A program made the position numbers and the translations under genes. A stretch of DNA of 64,000 nucleotides. Source: Phytopseudomonas punonensis (GTDB lineage: Bacteria > Pseudomonadota > Gammaproteobacteria > Pseudomonadales > Pseudomonadaceae). The notes under the pieces were generated by a model. That model searched no databases. It had not been told where the DNA came from and saw only the letters and a program-made list of their open reading frames with translations. The DNA is taken from contig NZ_FRBQ01000002.1 of assembly GCF_900142655.1 (NCBI RefSeq), positions 318,918-382,917 on the forward strand, written 5' to 3'. Position 1 is the stretch's first letter; every line of letters begins with the position of its first letter. This document shows, one piece after another, positions 52,312-63,635 of this stretch.

Positions 52312-53118
52312 ATGCATCTCTCCGCGCTGTACCGCTTCCCTCTGAAATCCGCCATGGGTGAATCCATGCCAAGCCTGCAGCTCGACGCTTTGGGCGTGGC
52401 TGGCGATCGCCGCTGGATGTTCGTCGATGCGCAGAACGGACGGTTCATGACGCAGCGTACCTTCCCGCATATGAGCCAACTGCAGGCGCGCTGGAATGCC
52501 TCTGGCGGTCTCTCGCTCGAAGCGCCTGGCATGCCCGCGCTGCAGGTGGCGCTGCCAGAACCTGATCAAGCATTGCGTGGCGTGATCATCTGGCGCGATA
52601 CCCTGCGTGTGCCGGATGCTGGCGACGAGGCCGCGGTCTGGGGCAGTGAGTTTCTGGGCAAAGCCTGCCGCCTGGTTCACGTGCCGGAAGATCGGGCGCG
52701 CTACATCGAAGGCAACCTCAATGATGACGAGAAGGTCGGCTTCGCTGATGGCTTCCCGTTGCTATTGATCGGCCAGGCGTCACTGGATGACTTGGTCGCC
52801 CGTGTCGGCAGACCGCTGGAGATGCTGCGCTTTCGCCCCAATCTGGTGGTGCAAGGCAGTGAGCCCTACGCCGAGGACAGCTGGACGCGCATTCGCATCG
52901 GCGGTGTCGAATTCACTCTCGCCAAGCGTTGTGCGCGGTGCGTGATCACCACTATCGACCCGCAGACCGGTGAGCGCAGTGCTGACCGTGAGCCACTCAC
53001 CACGCTGCGCAGCTATCGCCAGGGCGAAGGTGGCATTCTGTTCGGGCAAAACCTGATCAACCACGGCAGCGGCGAGCTCGAGCTGCAGGTCGGCATGCCG
53101 ATCGAGGTGCTGGCGTAG
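52312..53118 (+). CDS. MOSC domain protein (YcbX-like)
   Basis: 268 residues from the ATG at 52312: an N-terminal MOSC-N beta barrel (LSALYRFPLKSAMGESMPSLQLDALGVAGDRRWMFVDAQNGRFMTQR) and a MOSC domain ending in the conserved Cys region KRCARCVITTIDPQTG. Such proteins use molybdenum cofactor to reduce N-hydroxylated compounds, as E. coli YcbX does, which fits the nearby moaB-moeA-mobA genes. Confidence 0.88.
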   Translation: MHLSALYRFPLKSAMGESMPSLQLDALGVAGDRRWMFVDAQNGRFMTQRTFPHMSQLQARWNASGGLSLEAPGMPALQVALPEPDQALRGVIIWRDTLRVPDAGDEAAVWGSEFLGKACRLVHVPEDRARYIEGNLNDDEKVGFADGFPLLLIGQASLDDLVARVGRPLEMLRFRPNLVVQGSEPYAEDSWTRIRIGGVEFTLAKRCARCVITTIDPQTGERSADREPLTTLRSYRQGEGGILFGQNLINHGSGELELQVGMPIEVLA

Positions 53119-53211
53119 GTTGATGCATTCATTCTGGATGTAGCCCGTGTCGAGCGCAGCGACACCTGGGGATTGCCTCGGGTGCCGATATGAAGACGCG
53201 ATGCAGCGCTT

Positions 53212-55137
53212 CTACTGATCGAAATAACGCTCGTGCCAGCCCACCAGCGGCTGCGGAGCGTTGAGCTTGTCGCCGTAGATCACCGCGTAGGACAGCACGT
53301 TCTGCACGTACTGGCGGGTTTCGTTGAACGGAATGTTTTCTACCCACACGTCGTAGGACAGGTGATTGGCACCGCGCAGCCACTGCCGAACGCGGCCCGG
53401 GCCAGCGTTGTAGGCCGCCGACGCCAGCACCCGATTGCCATTGAACTGACCGTAGATCTGGCTCAGATAGGCGGCGCCCAGCTGGATGTTGACGCTGGGC
53501 AGCAGGGCATTGTTCGGGTTGCTCAGTGGAATGCCGAACTTGCGTGCGGTTTCCTTGGCGGTGGCCGGCATCACCTGCATCAGGCCCATGGCGCCCACAT
53601 GGGATTTGGCGTCAGCCATAAAGCCGCTTTCCTGGCGGGTAATGGCGAATACCCAGCTGGAGTGCAGGCCGCGCTTCTTCGCCTCGGCCGTCAGTGGCTC
53701 GCGATGAGCCATCGGGAAGCGGATGTCCAGATCGTCCCAGTACTTTGCCTGGCTGATGGTACGGATCGCCGGGAAGTACCACTGCATGTCGTAAGCCAGA
53801 CGCGCCTGAGCGACCAGCTCGTCGCGGTCGAAATGGCGGCTGGCGTGGTACCACTCGCGGCGGCCGTCGACGACCTGGCCGCGGTCGTGAAACTCCATGG
53901 CGCGGCGGATGCCGGGCGCATTCCGGACCTTTTTCATTACCGCCGGGCTGAGCTGCAGCGGCGCGTTTTTCAGGTAGTAGGGTTCTTTGACCTGGTCGGC
54001 CGCCATGAAGCCGTAGAAGTCGCGCTCCTTGGCCAGTTCGTGAAATAGCGGTTGGGCGGCTTTGCTGTTCGGTTGCGCTAACTGCAGGCTGCGTGCCTGC
54101 CAATAACGCCAGCGATTGGTCGTGGCCAGGGATTCGGGCATACGGTTGATCAGCTTGTAGGCGTCGTCCCAGCGGCCCAGGCGCAGCAGCAGACGAGCGC
54201 GCCATTCGCTGACGGTGTCGTCGCGTAGGTTGGGATCGTACTTGGCCATCACATCGAGCGCGCGCGGGTCGAAACGTCGTGCCAGAGTCAGGCCTATCTC
54301 GTTGGCGATGGCGACCTTTTCCTGTTCGGAGAAACGCATGCGCTGCGAGTAACCCTCGAGCAGACTCAGTGCCTGTTCCGGGTCCTGACGAGCCAGGCGC
54401 CGCAGGCCTAGGCTTACCACGTCACCCATGGCGTCGTCGGCCGGCGTGAAGCGCGCGGTCTGGGTAAGCATTTGTGGTTTCTGGGCGACCTCGACGAGCA
54501 GCTTGCCGTGGTTGCTGAGCGTTGGCAGGTCCTTGCTCAGGACAGTTGCCAGGCTGTAGTTGCGCGCCTCGGCGGCCAGTTTGGTGCGCTGCCAGCGGCG
54601 CTGCTCGGTCATCTGGCCTTCTGCCGCCCAGCGCTCGAACAGGCGGTTACAGGCTTCAGGCTGCGACTTGCCAACCAGCCAGAGCTTCTCGGCGGTAGCG
54701 TAGCCTTCGGCGCGCTGGCCCTGAATGAGCTGGCGCTGGCCGTTGAGGCAGTCGAGTTCGGTGAAGTTGAGCGCCGGATCGTAGTACTTGGCGAAGGTCT
54801 GCCATTCACCACGCTCGGCCAGCCAGCGCAGCCAGCGCAACTTCATCCAGCTCGCTTGCGGTAGATCGCCGTTAGCGGCGAGAAAGCCTTCGATTTCCTG
54901 ATTGCTAGCCCACTTCAGGCGTGCGGTTAGCTCGTCGTATGCGAGGTAAGGCGTCAGCGGGTAATCGCGCAGGGCGCCGGCGTATCGCTCATAGGGGCCT
55001 TTGTCGCCTTTGGCGAGCGCGGCTTTGGCTTCGTCGTAGTACTGGCGCTGCTGTTGCAGGCTCGCGGCCTGGCTGAGCGTGGATGCAGCGGCGCAAAGAA
55101 TCAGGCAGGACAGCAGACTGGGCAAACGACAGCGCAT
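53212..55137 (-). CDS. slt: Soluble lytic murein transglycosylase
   Basis: 641 residues, the usual Slt70 size. There is a signal peptide (SCLILCAAASTLSQA), a large helical U-shaped superfamily domain, and a C-terminal transglycosylase domain with the catalytic Glu in ITRQESGFMADAKSHVGAMGLMQVMPATA and AYNAGPGRV. It cleaves peptidoglycan with 1,6-anhydro-muropeptide formation in the periplasm. Confidence 0.95.
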   Translation of the reverse strand: MRCRLPSLLSCLILCAAASTLSQAASLQQQRQYYDEAKAALAKGDKGPYERYAGALRDYPLTPYLAYDELTARLKWASNQEIEGFLAANGDLPQASWMKLRWLRWLAERGEWQTFAKYYDPALNFTELDCLNGQRQLIQGQRAEGYATAEKLWLVGKSQPEACNRLFERWAAEGQMTEQRRWQRTKLAAEARNYSLATVLSKDLPTLSNHGKLLVEVAQKPQMLTQTARFTPADDAMGDVVSLGLRRLARQDPEQALSLLEGYSQRMRFSEQEKVAIANEIGLTLARRFDPRALDVMAKYDPNLRDDTVSEWRARLLLRLGRWDDAYKLINRMPESLATTNRWRYWQARSLQLAQPNSKAAQPLFHELAKERDFYGFMAADQVKEPYYLKNAPLQLSPAVMKKVRNAPGIRRAMEFHDRGQVVDGRREWYHASRHFDRDELVAQARLAYDMQWYFPAIRTISQAKYWDDLDIRFPMAHREPLTAEAKKRGLHSSWVFAITRQESGFMADAKSHVGAMGLMQVMPATAKETARKFGIPLSNPNNALLPSVNIQLGAAYLSQIYGQFNGNRVLASAAYNAGPGRVRQWLRGANHLSYDVWVENIPFNETRQYVQNVLSYAVIYGDKLNAPQPLVGWHERYFDQ

Positions 55138-55514
55138 GGTACTTCCGGGGTGATCTCGTGAGCGGGCGCGATCTAGCTGATGCAGGTCGCCTGGTGTGCC
55201 CTTGGGGCAGGTGCCGGTAAGCGCCGTGTTGTGTAGTAACCATCGGGCGCGGCCATGGCAACGGTCGCTAGCTTAGCCTTTTGCCGGGTTGACGCGAAAG
55301 GGCCGCCGGCTCTCTGCGCATGTCTGTTTATGTCACGTCGATGACCGGTGCCGAGGCCAACAGACGCCGCCGGCCTTCTCGGTTAGAATACGTCCCCGTT
55401 TTTGGCTGGCGCATGCGTCGGTCAGATCAGTTTCGTGGTCGGCTACAGCGAGCCCCTGGTCGCGTTCGCACAGGTTTTCGCCCACCACTCCTGCGTATTG
55501 TCGAGGCAACCTTC
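55138..55514. other. Intergenic region between slt and uup
   Basis: 377 bp between divergent genes, expected to hold both promoters. A TAGAAT -10-like element lies at 55384-55389, but its -35 is weak. A continuous reading frame runs upstream of the uup start, but lacks a ribosome binding site. No RNA or repeat seen. Confidence 0.4.
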
Positions 55515-57440
55515 ATGACCCTGCTCAAGTTCACCGATGTTTCCCTGGCCTTTGGCGCCATGCCGCTGCTGGACAAGGTGTCTTGGCAGATCGCCCGGGG
55601 CGAGCGGGTGTGCATCATCGGCCGTAACGGCACCGGCAAGTCGAGCATGCTCAAACTGGTGAAGGGCGATCAGAAACCCGATGACGGCGCTGTCTGGCGC
55701 GCGCCGGGCCTGAAGATTGGTGAGTTGCCCCAGGAGTTGCCGGTGGCCGACGGCCGTACGGTATTCGACGTGGTCGCCCAAGGTCTCGATGGCGTTGGCG
55801 AGCTGCTCGCCCAGTATCACCATCTGGCGCAGAACTGCGTGACCGAAGACGACCTCAACAAGCTCATGCATGTACAGCAGGAGCTCGAAGCGAAGGATGG
55901 CTGGCGCCTGCAGCAGCTGGTAGACAGCACCCTGAGCCGCCTGCAGTTGCCGGCCGACAAAACCCTGGCCGAGCTATCCGGTGGCTGGCGTCGACGTGTG
56001 CTGTTGGCTCAGGCACTGGTCAGCGAGCCGGACCTGCTGCTGCTCGACGAGCCTACCAACCACCTGGACATCGGCGCTATCGCCTGGCTCGAAGAGGCCA
56101 TCAAGGACTTCCAGGGCGCGGTGCTGTTCATCACCCACGACCGGGCATTCCTGCAGAGCCTGGCCACGCGCATTCTTGAGCTGGACCGCGGCGGCCTGAT
56201 CGACTGGAACGGCGATTACGCCAGCTTCCTGGTTCATAAGGAAGCCGCCCTGGCCGCCGAAGAAACCGCCAACGCGCTGTTCGACAAGAAACTCGCCCAG
56301 GAAGAGGTGTGGATCCGCCAGGGTATCAAGGCCCGCCGTACCCGTAACGAAGGCCGCGTGCGTGCCCTGAAAGCCTTGCGTATGGAGCGCAGCGAGCGTC
56401 GTGAGCGCACCGGCAAGGCGAATATTCAGCTGGATGTGGCGGACAAGTCTGGCAAGCAGGTGATGGTGCTGGAGAACGTCAGCTTCGCTCACCCGGATGG
56501 CCCGCTGCTGATCAAGGACTTTTCCATGGTGCTGCAGCGTGGCGACCGCATCGGTCTGCTCGGCGCCAACGGGACCGGCAAAACCACGCTGCTCAAGCTG
56601 ATGCTCGATGGTCTGCAGCCTAGCGCCGGCAAGGTTGAACAGGGCACCAAGATCGAAGTGGCTTATTTCGATCAGCTGCGCCATCAGCTCGATCTGGAAA
56701 AGACCGTGATCGACAACATCTCCGAGGGTCGCGATTTCATCGAGATCGACGGCCAGAACCGCCATGTGCTGAGCTACCTGGGCGACTTCCTGTTCAGTCC
56801 GCAGCGTGCTCGTACGCCGGTCAAGGCGTTGTCTGGTGGCGAGCGTGCGCGTCTGCTGCTGGCCAAGCTGTTCAGCAAGCCAGCCAACCTGCTGGTACTC
56901 GACGAACCGACCAACGACCTTGATGTGGAAACCCTTGAGCTGCTCGAAGAGGTGCTGTCGAACTTCAAGGGCACTGTGCTAATGGTCAGCCACGACCGGG
57001 CATTTCTCGACAACGTGGTCACCAGCACGCTGGTCTTCGAGGGTGAAGGCAAGGTGCGCGAATACGTCGGTGGTTATCAGGACTGGCTGCGTCAGGGTGG
57101 CTCGCCACGCCTGCTCGGCGTGGGCGAAACCAAATCAGGCAAGGCCGAGCTGGGCTCTGCGGTCGTCGAAACACCTGTCGCTGCACCCGTTGCCGAGCCG
57201 GCAGACAGCGCTCCTGCAGCCAAGAAGAAACTCAGCTACAAGCACCAGCGTGAGCTCGATGCGATGCCCGAGCAGATCGATGTCGCTGAACAGAAGATCG
57301 CCGAGCTGGAAGCCAAGATCGCGGACCCTGCGTTCTATCAGCAGTCCGGTGAGCAAACTGCGGCAGTATTGGCGCAGTTGCAGGCGCAGCAGGAAGAGCT
57401 GGAGCGGCTGGTCGAGCGTTGGGCTGAGCTGGAAGGCTGA
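55515..57440 (+). CDS. uup: ABC-F ATPase Uup
   Basis: 641 residues from the ATG at 55515, the position where the ABC-F start sequence MTLLKFTDVSLAFG begins. Two ABC cassettes: Walker A GRNGTGKSS and GANGTGKTT; signatures LSGGW and LSGGE; Walker B LLLLDEPTNHLD and LLVLDEPTNDLD. A linker and a C-terminal coiled-coil DNA-binding-like tail (KKKLSYKHQRELDAMPEQI...) follow. Uup acts at ribosomes and in replication-fork processing. Confidence 0.94.
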   Translation: MTLLKFTDVSLAFGAMPLLDKVSWQIARGERVCIIGRNGTGKSSMLKLVKGDQKPDDGAVWRAPGLKIGELPQELPVADGRTVFDVVAQGLDGVGELLAQYHHLAQNCVTEDDLNKLMHVQQELEAKDGWRLQQLVDSTLSRLQLPADKTLAELSGGWRRRVLLAQALVSEPDLLLLDEPTNHLDIGAIAWLEEAIKDFQGAVLFITHDRAFLQSLATRILELDRGGLIDWNGDYASFLVHKEAALAAEETANALFDKKLAQEEVWIRQGIKARRTRNEGRVRALKALRMERSERRERTGKANIQLDVADKSGKQVMVLENVSFAHPDGPLLIKDFSMVLQRGDRIGLLGANGTGKTTLLKLMLDGLQPSAGKVEQGTKIEVAYFDQLRHQLDLEKTVIDNISEGRDFIEIDGQNRHVLSYLGDFLFSPQRARTPVKALSGGERARLLLAKLFSKPANLLVLDEPTNDLDVETLELLEEVLSNFKGTVLMVSHDRAFLDNVVTSTLVFEGEGKVREYVGGYQDWLRQGGSPRLLGVGETKSGKAELGSAVVETPVAAPVAEPADSAPAAKKKLSYKHQRELDAMPEQIDVAEQKIAELEAKIADPAFYQQSGEQTAAVLAQLQAQQEELERLVERWAELEG

Positions 57441-57467
57441 TGCCGGTGAGCAACTCGCGGATATGAA

Positions 57468-57491
57468 AACGCCGGGCTTTTGCCCGGCGTT
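57468..57491. terminator. Terminator between uup and the universal stress protein gene
   Basis: A 10-bp perfect stem (AACGCCGGGC / GCCCGGCGTT) with TTTT loop, between convergent genes. The trailing T-run is short on the plus strand and it may serve both strands weakly. Confidence 0.65.
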
Positions 57492-57512
57492 GTTCGCTGT
57501 ACTGCAGGCTGA

Positions 57513-57956
57513 TCAGGCCGTTGGTTTCTTCAGGCTGACCGCCAGCACGTCGCAGGGGGCGCCATGCAGTACGTCGTTGGCGGTGGAGCCGAGCAGCAAA
57601 GCCAGGCCGTGACGGCCATGGCTGCCAACGATGATCAGGTCGCAGTGCTGTTCGGATGCCAGGCGATGAATTTCCTGGCGCGGTTGGCCGTAAGCCAGGT
57701 GGCGGCTCTCGGCGCTGAGTTGAGGGTATTTGACGGCAAAAGCGTCAAGGCGCTCCTTGGCCTGTTCGAACTGCTGCTGTTGCAGCATCGACAGATCCAT
57801 CGGTACGTCGCCGCCAAAGGCCATGGCCATCGGCTCGACGATATGCACCACGGAGAGTTTGGCTTGAGTGCTGCCGGCCAGAGCCTGGGCGCGCTTCATT
57901 ACCGGGTCGCACTCCTCGGTCAGATCGACGGCGACCAGAATGTGCTGGTAGGACAT
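57513..57956 (-). CDS. Universal stress protein UspA family
   Basis: 147 residues from the ATG at 57956. The Usp fold is clear: HILVAVDLTEECDPVMKRAQALA at the N-terminus and DLIIVGSHGRHGLALLLGSTANDVLHGAPCDVLAV at the C-terminus with the G-x2-G-x9-G(S/T) ATP-binding pattern. It is a stress-induced cytosolic protein. Confidence 0.93.
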   Translation of the reverse strand: MSYQHILVAVDLTEECDPVMKRAQALAGSTQAKLSVVHIVEPMAMAFGGDVPMDLSMLQQQQFEQAKERLDAFAVKYPQLSAESRHLAYGQPRQEIHRLASEQHCDLIIVGSHGRHGLALLLGSTANDVLHGAPCDVLAVSLKKPTA

Positions 57957-58043
57957 GGGGTTGTCTCCTTTAAGGGTGACCAGTGATTTCAAGTATGGCT
58001 GGTTTGAGCATTTACCACAGGTTGCGCAGTCGAGATAGAAAAT

Positions 58044-58481
58044 ATGACGGGTTGGATCGTTGTCGCCTTACTCATCGTTGCGCTTAGCCCGCTGGTTTGG
58101 CTGGTGCCATCGCGGCGTCAACGCGGGCAGATGGACGTTCGCCTCGAGGCGCGGCGCATGGGGCTGGCGATGCAGCTGGCGCGTGAAGAATGGCCGTACT
58201 GGCTGAGCAAAACGCCGCCCAGCCCGTGCCCGCAATACCATCACCCGCGTCCGCGTGGGCGGCAGGACAGCTGGTGTTACTGGCAGCGTGAGCCCGGTGT
58301 TTGGGTGAATAAATGGCAGGAGCCCTGTGCGGACGCGCCGCTGGCGGCTCAGCTCGCGACCTTGCCGGCGGATGTCTACAAGGCGGAAGCCACGCCGCAG
58401 ATGATCGCCTTGTTCTGGGGTGAGCGGGCGCATCCAGAGTCCCTGGCCGCGATTGCGGCCTTTCTCAAGGCGCGTGCCTGA
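58044..58481 (+). CDS. Hypothetical membrane-anchored protein
   Basis: 145 residues: one N-terminal membrane helix (IVVALLIVALSPLVWLV) then a cytosolic part with a Pro/His/Trp-rich stretch (CPQYHHPRPRGRQDSWCYWQREPG) and two further Cys. I do not recognise it. It converges on the 58514-59329 gene. Confidence 0.68.
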   Translation: MTGWIVVALLIVALSPLVWLVPSRRQRGQMDVRLEARRMGLAMQLAREEWPYWLSKTPPSPCPQYHHPRPRGRQDSWCYWQREPGVWVNKWQEPCADAPLAAQLATLPADVYKAEATPQMIALFWGERAHPESLAAIAAFLKARA

Positions 58482-58513
58482 GCCTTGCCAGGCGAAGCAC
58501 AGATAGCCGGTCA

Positions 58514-59329
58514 TCAGGAATTGCCTTGCTGCGCATACAGCTCACCCGCTTCAGTCAGGCTGCGGATGATGCTGTCCGAGTATTTGCTGACGACGAAGGG
58601 CACGCTCTTCTCGTTGTAGTTGCGCAGTGAGTTCTCGATATATCGCCATTTGGTGGCCACGCCGTCGAGCGTCGTATTGATCGCTGCGCTGTTACCCGCC
58701 TGGCCGCGCAATGCGATCAGGCGCGCGGCAAAGTCGGCGACCAGCTCTTCGATGGGGCGTTCGCTGCTATCTGCCGAGAAACTCGCACCTACCGCTGCAC
58801 TGCGCGCTGCGTAGTTCACGGCGATGCTTTGCATCAGCAGGCTGAGCTGCCGGGTGCTGTTCATCTGCTCGCTGACGGCATTGCCGTCCATACGCAGCAA
58901 GGCTTCGTAGAGCGCCTGGGCGGTTGCCAGCACCTGGCGGTTGCGCGCGGCCATGTCAGCCACCGGCTGCAAATCCGTGAAACCCTGTTTTTGCAGCGCC
59001 GTCATCAGGGTCGTCAGCTCCTGGTCATAGGCTTGCCATTGCTGCTGAAGCTGAGCCTGCAGGCGAGCGGCGCCCACGTCAGGCAGGTCCGCCAGCTTGC
59101 CCAGTTGCTCGCGAGCTTCCTGGCGGGAGGTGTCGATCATCCGCGCATAGCGCTGGTCGCCTTCCATGCTGTTGTACATGTAGAAGTCGGCAAGGCTTTT
59201 CTGGGTGGCGAGATGAAAGCTCTGTAGCCCGCGCAGCGCGCCAGTGGTGTCGGCCTTTGTGGCGCCAGGTGCCAGCAGGGCGGCGAGCAGGAGAATATTC
59301 AGAGAGAAGGCACGCAACGGTGTCGGCAT
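58514..59329 (-). CDS. Exported protein resembling PilJ-type sensor domains
   Basis: 271 residues from the ATG at 59329. A signal peptide (cleaved near GATKAD) is followed by an all-helical domain with a repeated long-helix pattern (FHLATQKSLADFYMYNSMEGDQRYARMIDTSRQEAREQLGKLADLP). It resembles the N-terminal four-helix ligand domains of type IV pilus chemotaxis transducers, as a free periplasmic protein. Assignment is tentative. Confidence 0.6.
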   Translation of the reverse strand: MPTPLRAFSLNILLLAALLAPGATKADTTGALRGLQSFHLATQKSLADFYMYNSMEGDQRYARMIDTSRQEAREQLGKLADLPDVGAARLQAQLQQQWQAYDQELTTLMTALQKQGFTDLQPVADMAARNRQVLATAQALYEALLRMDGNAVSEQMNSTRQLSLLMQSIAVNYAARSAAVGASFSADSSERPIEELVADFAARLIALRGQAGNSAAINTTLDGVATKWRYIENSLRNYNEKSVPFVVSKYSDSIIRSLTEAGELYAQQGNS

Positions 59330-59758
59330 GCTGAAACCTCGGTGTTCTATCGTTCTTGTTGTTTTTGATTGGCCGGTGGCAGCCGGACGGCGCGACTGTA
59401 CCCGCGGTCGCGCCGTTTGGCTAGCGGCCAGATGAAGCCGGCACATGCCTGGCGAATGATGGGTTATCGGCGCCGATGATTGGCTTTTCGCTGCAGGCTC
59501 GCGTGACTGTATGGTCTGCGTAGTGGCGCTCGCAGGCGGCTACATAACGCCATTTGACAATCCACGGCTTTTCCGTGAATGTGTGCTCACCCAAATCAAA
59601 CGGGCGTATGAATTGAGCGTTTGCCGCTTTGGCAGTGCCCAATCCAGTCCGAATATCGCATCGGTGGGTAGCGGATTTTCGTCTACGGTTTTCGTGACGC
59701 GAGTTGGCTGGTTGGCTCGATGTGTACTGTTCAGATTCCCTAGCGTGGAGATCAGTTG
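59330..59758. other. Intergenic region upstream of fadB
   Basis: 429 bp between divergent genes. A 10-bp perfect inverted repeat lies at 59387-59396 and 59407-59416 (ACGGCGCGAC / GTCGCGCCGT, 10-nt loop) with only a short T-run, so a regulatory hairpin or operator is as likely as a terminator. No PsrA-type GAAAC-N4-GTTTC site is visible. A GGAG ribosome binding site precedes fadB. Confidence 0.45.
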
Positions 59759-61906
59759 ATGATTTACGAAGGTAAAGCCATCACGGTTAAGGCTCTTGAA
59801 AGCGGCATCGTCGAACTCAAGTTCGATCTCAAGGGTGAGTCCGTCAACAAATTCAATCGTCTGACCCTGAGCGAGCTCCGTCAGTCCGTCGACGCGATCA
59901 AGGCTGATGCCTCGATCAAAGGCGTAATCGTCAGCAGCGGCAAAGACGTATTCATCGTCGGTGCCGATATCACCGAGTTCGTCGACAACTTCAAACTGCC
60001 TGAAGAGCAACTGGTCTCCAGCAGTCTGGAAGCCAATAAAATCTTCAGCGATTTCGAAGACCTGAGCGTGCCTACCGTCGTCGCCATCAACGGCATCGCC
60101 CTCGGTGGCGGTCTGGAAATGTGCCTGGCTGCGGATTACCGCGTCATGGCCGAAGGCGCCAAGATCGGCCTGCCTGAAGTCAAATTGGGTATCTATCCGG
60201 GCTTTGGCGGCACCGTGCGTCTGCCTCGTCTGATCGGTACCGACAACGCCGTCGAGTGGATTGCCTCCGGCAAGGAAAACCGCGCCGAAGAAGCCCTCAA
60301 GGTGGGTGCAGTGGACGCTGTGGTCAGTGCTGACAAACTGCAGGCCGGTGCTCTGGACCTGATCAAGCGCGCCATCTCCGGCGAGCTGGATTACAAGGCC
60401 AAGCGTCAGCCGAAGCTGGAAAAGCTCAAGCTCAACGCCATCGAACAGATGATGGCCTTCGAAACCGCCAAGGGTTTCGTTGCCGGCCAGGCTGGCCCGA
60501 ACTACCCGGCGCCGGTCGAAGCGATCAAAACCATTCAGAAAGCCGCCAACTTTGGCCGTGACAAGGCGCTCGAAGTCGAAGCCGCCGGTTTCGCCAAGCT
60601 GGCCAAGACTTCGGTTGCGGAAAGCCTGATCGGCTTGTTCCTCAATGACCAGGAACTGAAGAAGAAAGCCAAGGCCCACGACGCTATTGCCCAGGATGTG
60701 AAACTGGCCGCCGTGCTCGGTGCCGGCATCATGGGTGGCGGTATCGCCTATCAGTCAGCGTCCAAAGGCACGCCGATCCTGATGAAGGATATCCGCGAAG
60801 AAGGCATCAAGATGGGCCTCAATGAGGCCTCCAAGTTGCTCGGCAAGCGCGTCGAGAAAGGCCGCATGACCACCGCGCAGATGGCTGAATCGCTGAGCTC
60901 CATTCGTCCGACCATGTCCTACGGTGATTTCGGCCACGTCGACATTGTCGTCGAAGCCGTAGTCGAGAACCCCAAGGTTAAGCAGGCTGTACTGGCCGAG
61001 GTCGAGGCTACGGTCAAGGAAGACACCATTCTGGCGTCCAATACCTCGACCATTTCCATCAGCCTGCTGGCCAAGGCGCTCAAGCGTCCGGAAAACTTCG
61101 TCGGCATGCACTTCTTCAACCCGGTGCACATGATGCCGCTGGTCGAAGTCATCCGTGGCGAGAAGTCCAGCGACAAGGCCGTTGCCACCACCGTGGCGTA
61201 CGCCAAGAAGATGGGCAAGAACCCGATCGTGGTCAACGACTGCCCGGGTTTTTTGGTAAACCGCATCCTGTTCCCGTACTTTGGCGGTTTCGCCAAGCTG
61301 CTCAGTTTCGGCGTCGACTTCGCCCGCGTCGACAAGGTGATGGAGAAGTTCGGCTGGCCCATGGGCCCGGCTTACCTGTCCGATGTGGTCGGTATCGACA
61401 CCGGCCACCACGGCCGTGACGTGATGGCTGAGGGCTTCCCGGATCGCATGGCAGTCGAAGGCCGCACCGCGGTCGACGTGATGTACGAAGCCAACCGCCT
61501 GGGCCAGAAGAACGGCAAGGGCTTCTACGCCTACGAGACCGACAAGCGCGGCAAGCCGAAGAAGGTCACCGACCCTGAGGCTTACGAACTGCTCAAGTCG
61601 ATCGTGGTCGAGCAGCGTGAGCTGAGCGACGAGGACATCATTAACACCATGATGATCCCGCTGTGCCTGGAAACCGTACGCTGCCTGGAAGACGGTATCG
61701 TCGAAACGGCTGCCGAGGCTGATATGGGCCTGATCTACGGCATCGGTTTCCCACCGTTCCGCGGTGGTGCGCTGCGCTACATAGACAGTGTCGGGGTTGC
61801 CGAATTCGTGGCCCTGGCCGACAAGTACGCCGATCTGGGCGCGCTGTATAAGCCGACCGAGAAACTGCGTGAAATGGCCAAAAACGGCCAGACCTTCTTT
61901 GGTTAA
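59759..61906 (+). CDS. fadB: Fatty acid oxidation complex alpha subunit
   Basis: 715 residues from the second of two adjacent starts. N-terminal enoyl-CoA hydratase/isomerase domain ([50 protein letters not shown]) and C-terminal 3-hydroxyacyl-CoA dehydrogenase domain ([23 protein letters not shown]-binding, then [19 protein letters not shown]). It forms the multifunctional beta-oxidation complex with FadA. Gap to fadA is 30 bp. Confidence 0.97.
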   Translation: MIYEGKAITVKALESGIVELKFDLKGESVNKFNRLTLSELRQSVDAIKADASIKGVIVSSGKDVFIVGADITEFVDNFKLPEEQLVSSSLEANKIFSDFEDLSVPTVVAINGIALGGGLEMCLAADYRVMAEGAKIGLPEVKLGIYPGFGGTVRLPRLIGTDNAVEWIASGKENRAEEALKVGAVDAVVSADKLQAGALDLIKRAISGELDYKAKRQPKLEKLKLNAIEQMMAFETAKGFVAGQAGPNYPAPVEAIKTIQKAANFGRDKALEVEAAGFAKLAKTSVAESLIGLFLNDQELKKKAKAHDAIAQDVKLAAVLGAGIMGGGIAYQSASKGTPILMKDIREEGIKMGLNEASKLLGKRVEKGRMTTAQMAESLSSIRPTMSYGDFGHVDIVVEAVVENPKVKQAVLAEVEATVKEDTILASNTSTISISLLAKALKRPENFVGMHFFNPVHMMPLVEVIRGEKSSDKAVATTVAYAKKMGKNPIVVNDCPGFLVNRILFPYFGGFAKLLSFGVDFARVDKVMEKFGWPMGPAYLSDVVGIDTGHHGRDVMAEGFPDRMAVEGRTAVDVMYEANRLGQKNGKGFYAYETDKRGKPKKVTDPEAYELLKSIVVEQRELSDEDIINTMMIPLCLETVRCLEDGIVETAAEADMGLIYGIGFPPFRGGALRYIDSVGVAEFVALADKYADLGALYKPTEKLREMAKNGQTFFG

Positions 61907-63112
<1,206 letters not shown>

Positions 63113-63119
63113 GAATCCG

Positions 63120-63250
63120 CCAAAGGCTGCTGCGCGTCGGCTCTGCTGCGTTAAAAGTAGACTCGAAATGCTCATTTACATCAGTAAACTGCGCTTTTCT
63201 CGCCTGATTTTGCCTTGCATAGCTCTAGCTCGCGCACCTTTGAACGGATT
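63120..63250. repeat. Imperfectly palindromic intergenic element
   Basis: A segment after fadA reads like repeated intergenic sequence I associate with pseudomonads: it is imperfectly dyad-symmetric around TTTAC-ATCA-GTAAA at about 63176-63189, with GCTC/GCGC arms. I recall similar text in other Pseudomonas genomes but cannot search. No gene here. Confidence 0.35.
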
Positions 63251-63267
63251 CGCGGTATCTGTTGCAC

Positions 63268-63297
63268 AGCCGGGGCTTCTGCCCCGGCTTTTGTTTT
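63268..63297 (+). terminator. Terminator of the fadBA operon
   Basis: A 9-bp perfect stem (63268-63276 with 63281-63289, loop TTCT) and a T-rich tail TTTGTTTTT. Confidence 0.85.
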
Positions 63298-63395
63298 TAG
63301 GAGCCTGCCATGTCGCATGGCTACCCAGGTTCGGCCCGTTGCACGAAATACCGGCCGACCTTTCTATCGAACGAAAAATATTTCCAGGAAATTGA

Positions 63396-63635
63396 ATGAT
63401 GTCGCTGCAGCCCGGTCTCTACCGTCATTACAAAGGTCCCGAGTACCGTGTGTTGGGTGTGGCCCGGCACTCGGAGACGCAAGAGCAGGTTGTCGTCTAT
63501 CAGGCGCTGTATGGCGAGTTTGGGCTCTGGGTGCGGCCGCTGGAGATGTTTACCGGCGAGGTCGAACTGGACGGCAAGCACGTTCCGCGCTTTGCTTTTG
63601 TCGAAGCCGAAACGAGCGTTCTGCGTCGTCCCTGA
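63396..63635 (+). CDS. DUF1653 family protein
   Basis: 79 residues; the start is at one of two adjacent ATG codons after AGGAA. The DUF1653 core is present: PGLYRHYKGPEYRVLGVARHSETQEQVVVYQALYG ... LWVRPLEMFTGEV. Small cytosolic protein, function unknown. It lies between fadBA and topA. Confidence 0.9.
   Translation: MMSLQPGLYRHYKGPEYRVLGVARHSETQEQVVVYQALYGEFGLWVRPLEMFTGEVELDGKHVPRFAFVEAETSVLRRP

Noticed and set aside
59560..59660. PsrA-type operator before fadB
   Set aside because: AAAC and GTTT occur but are about 20 bases apart, not the four-base spacing expected.
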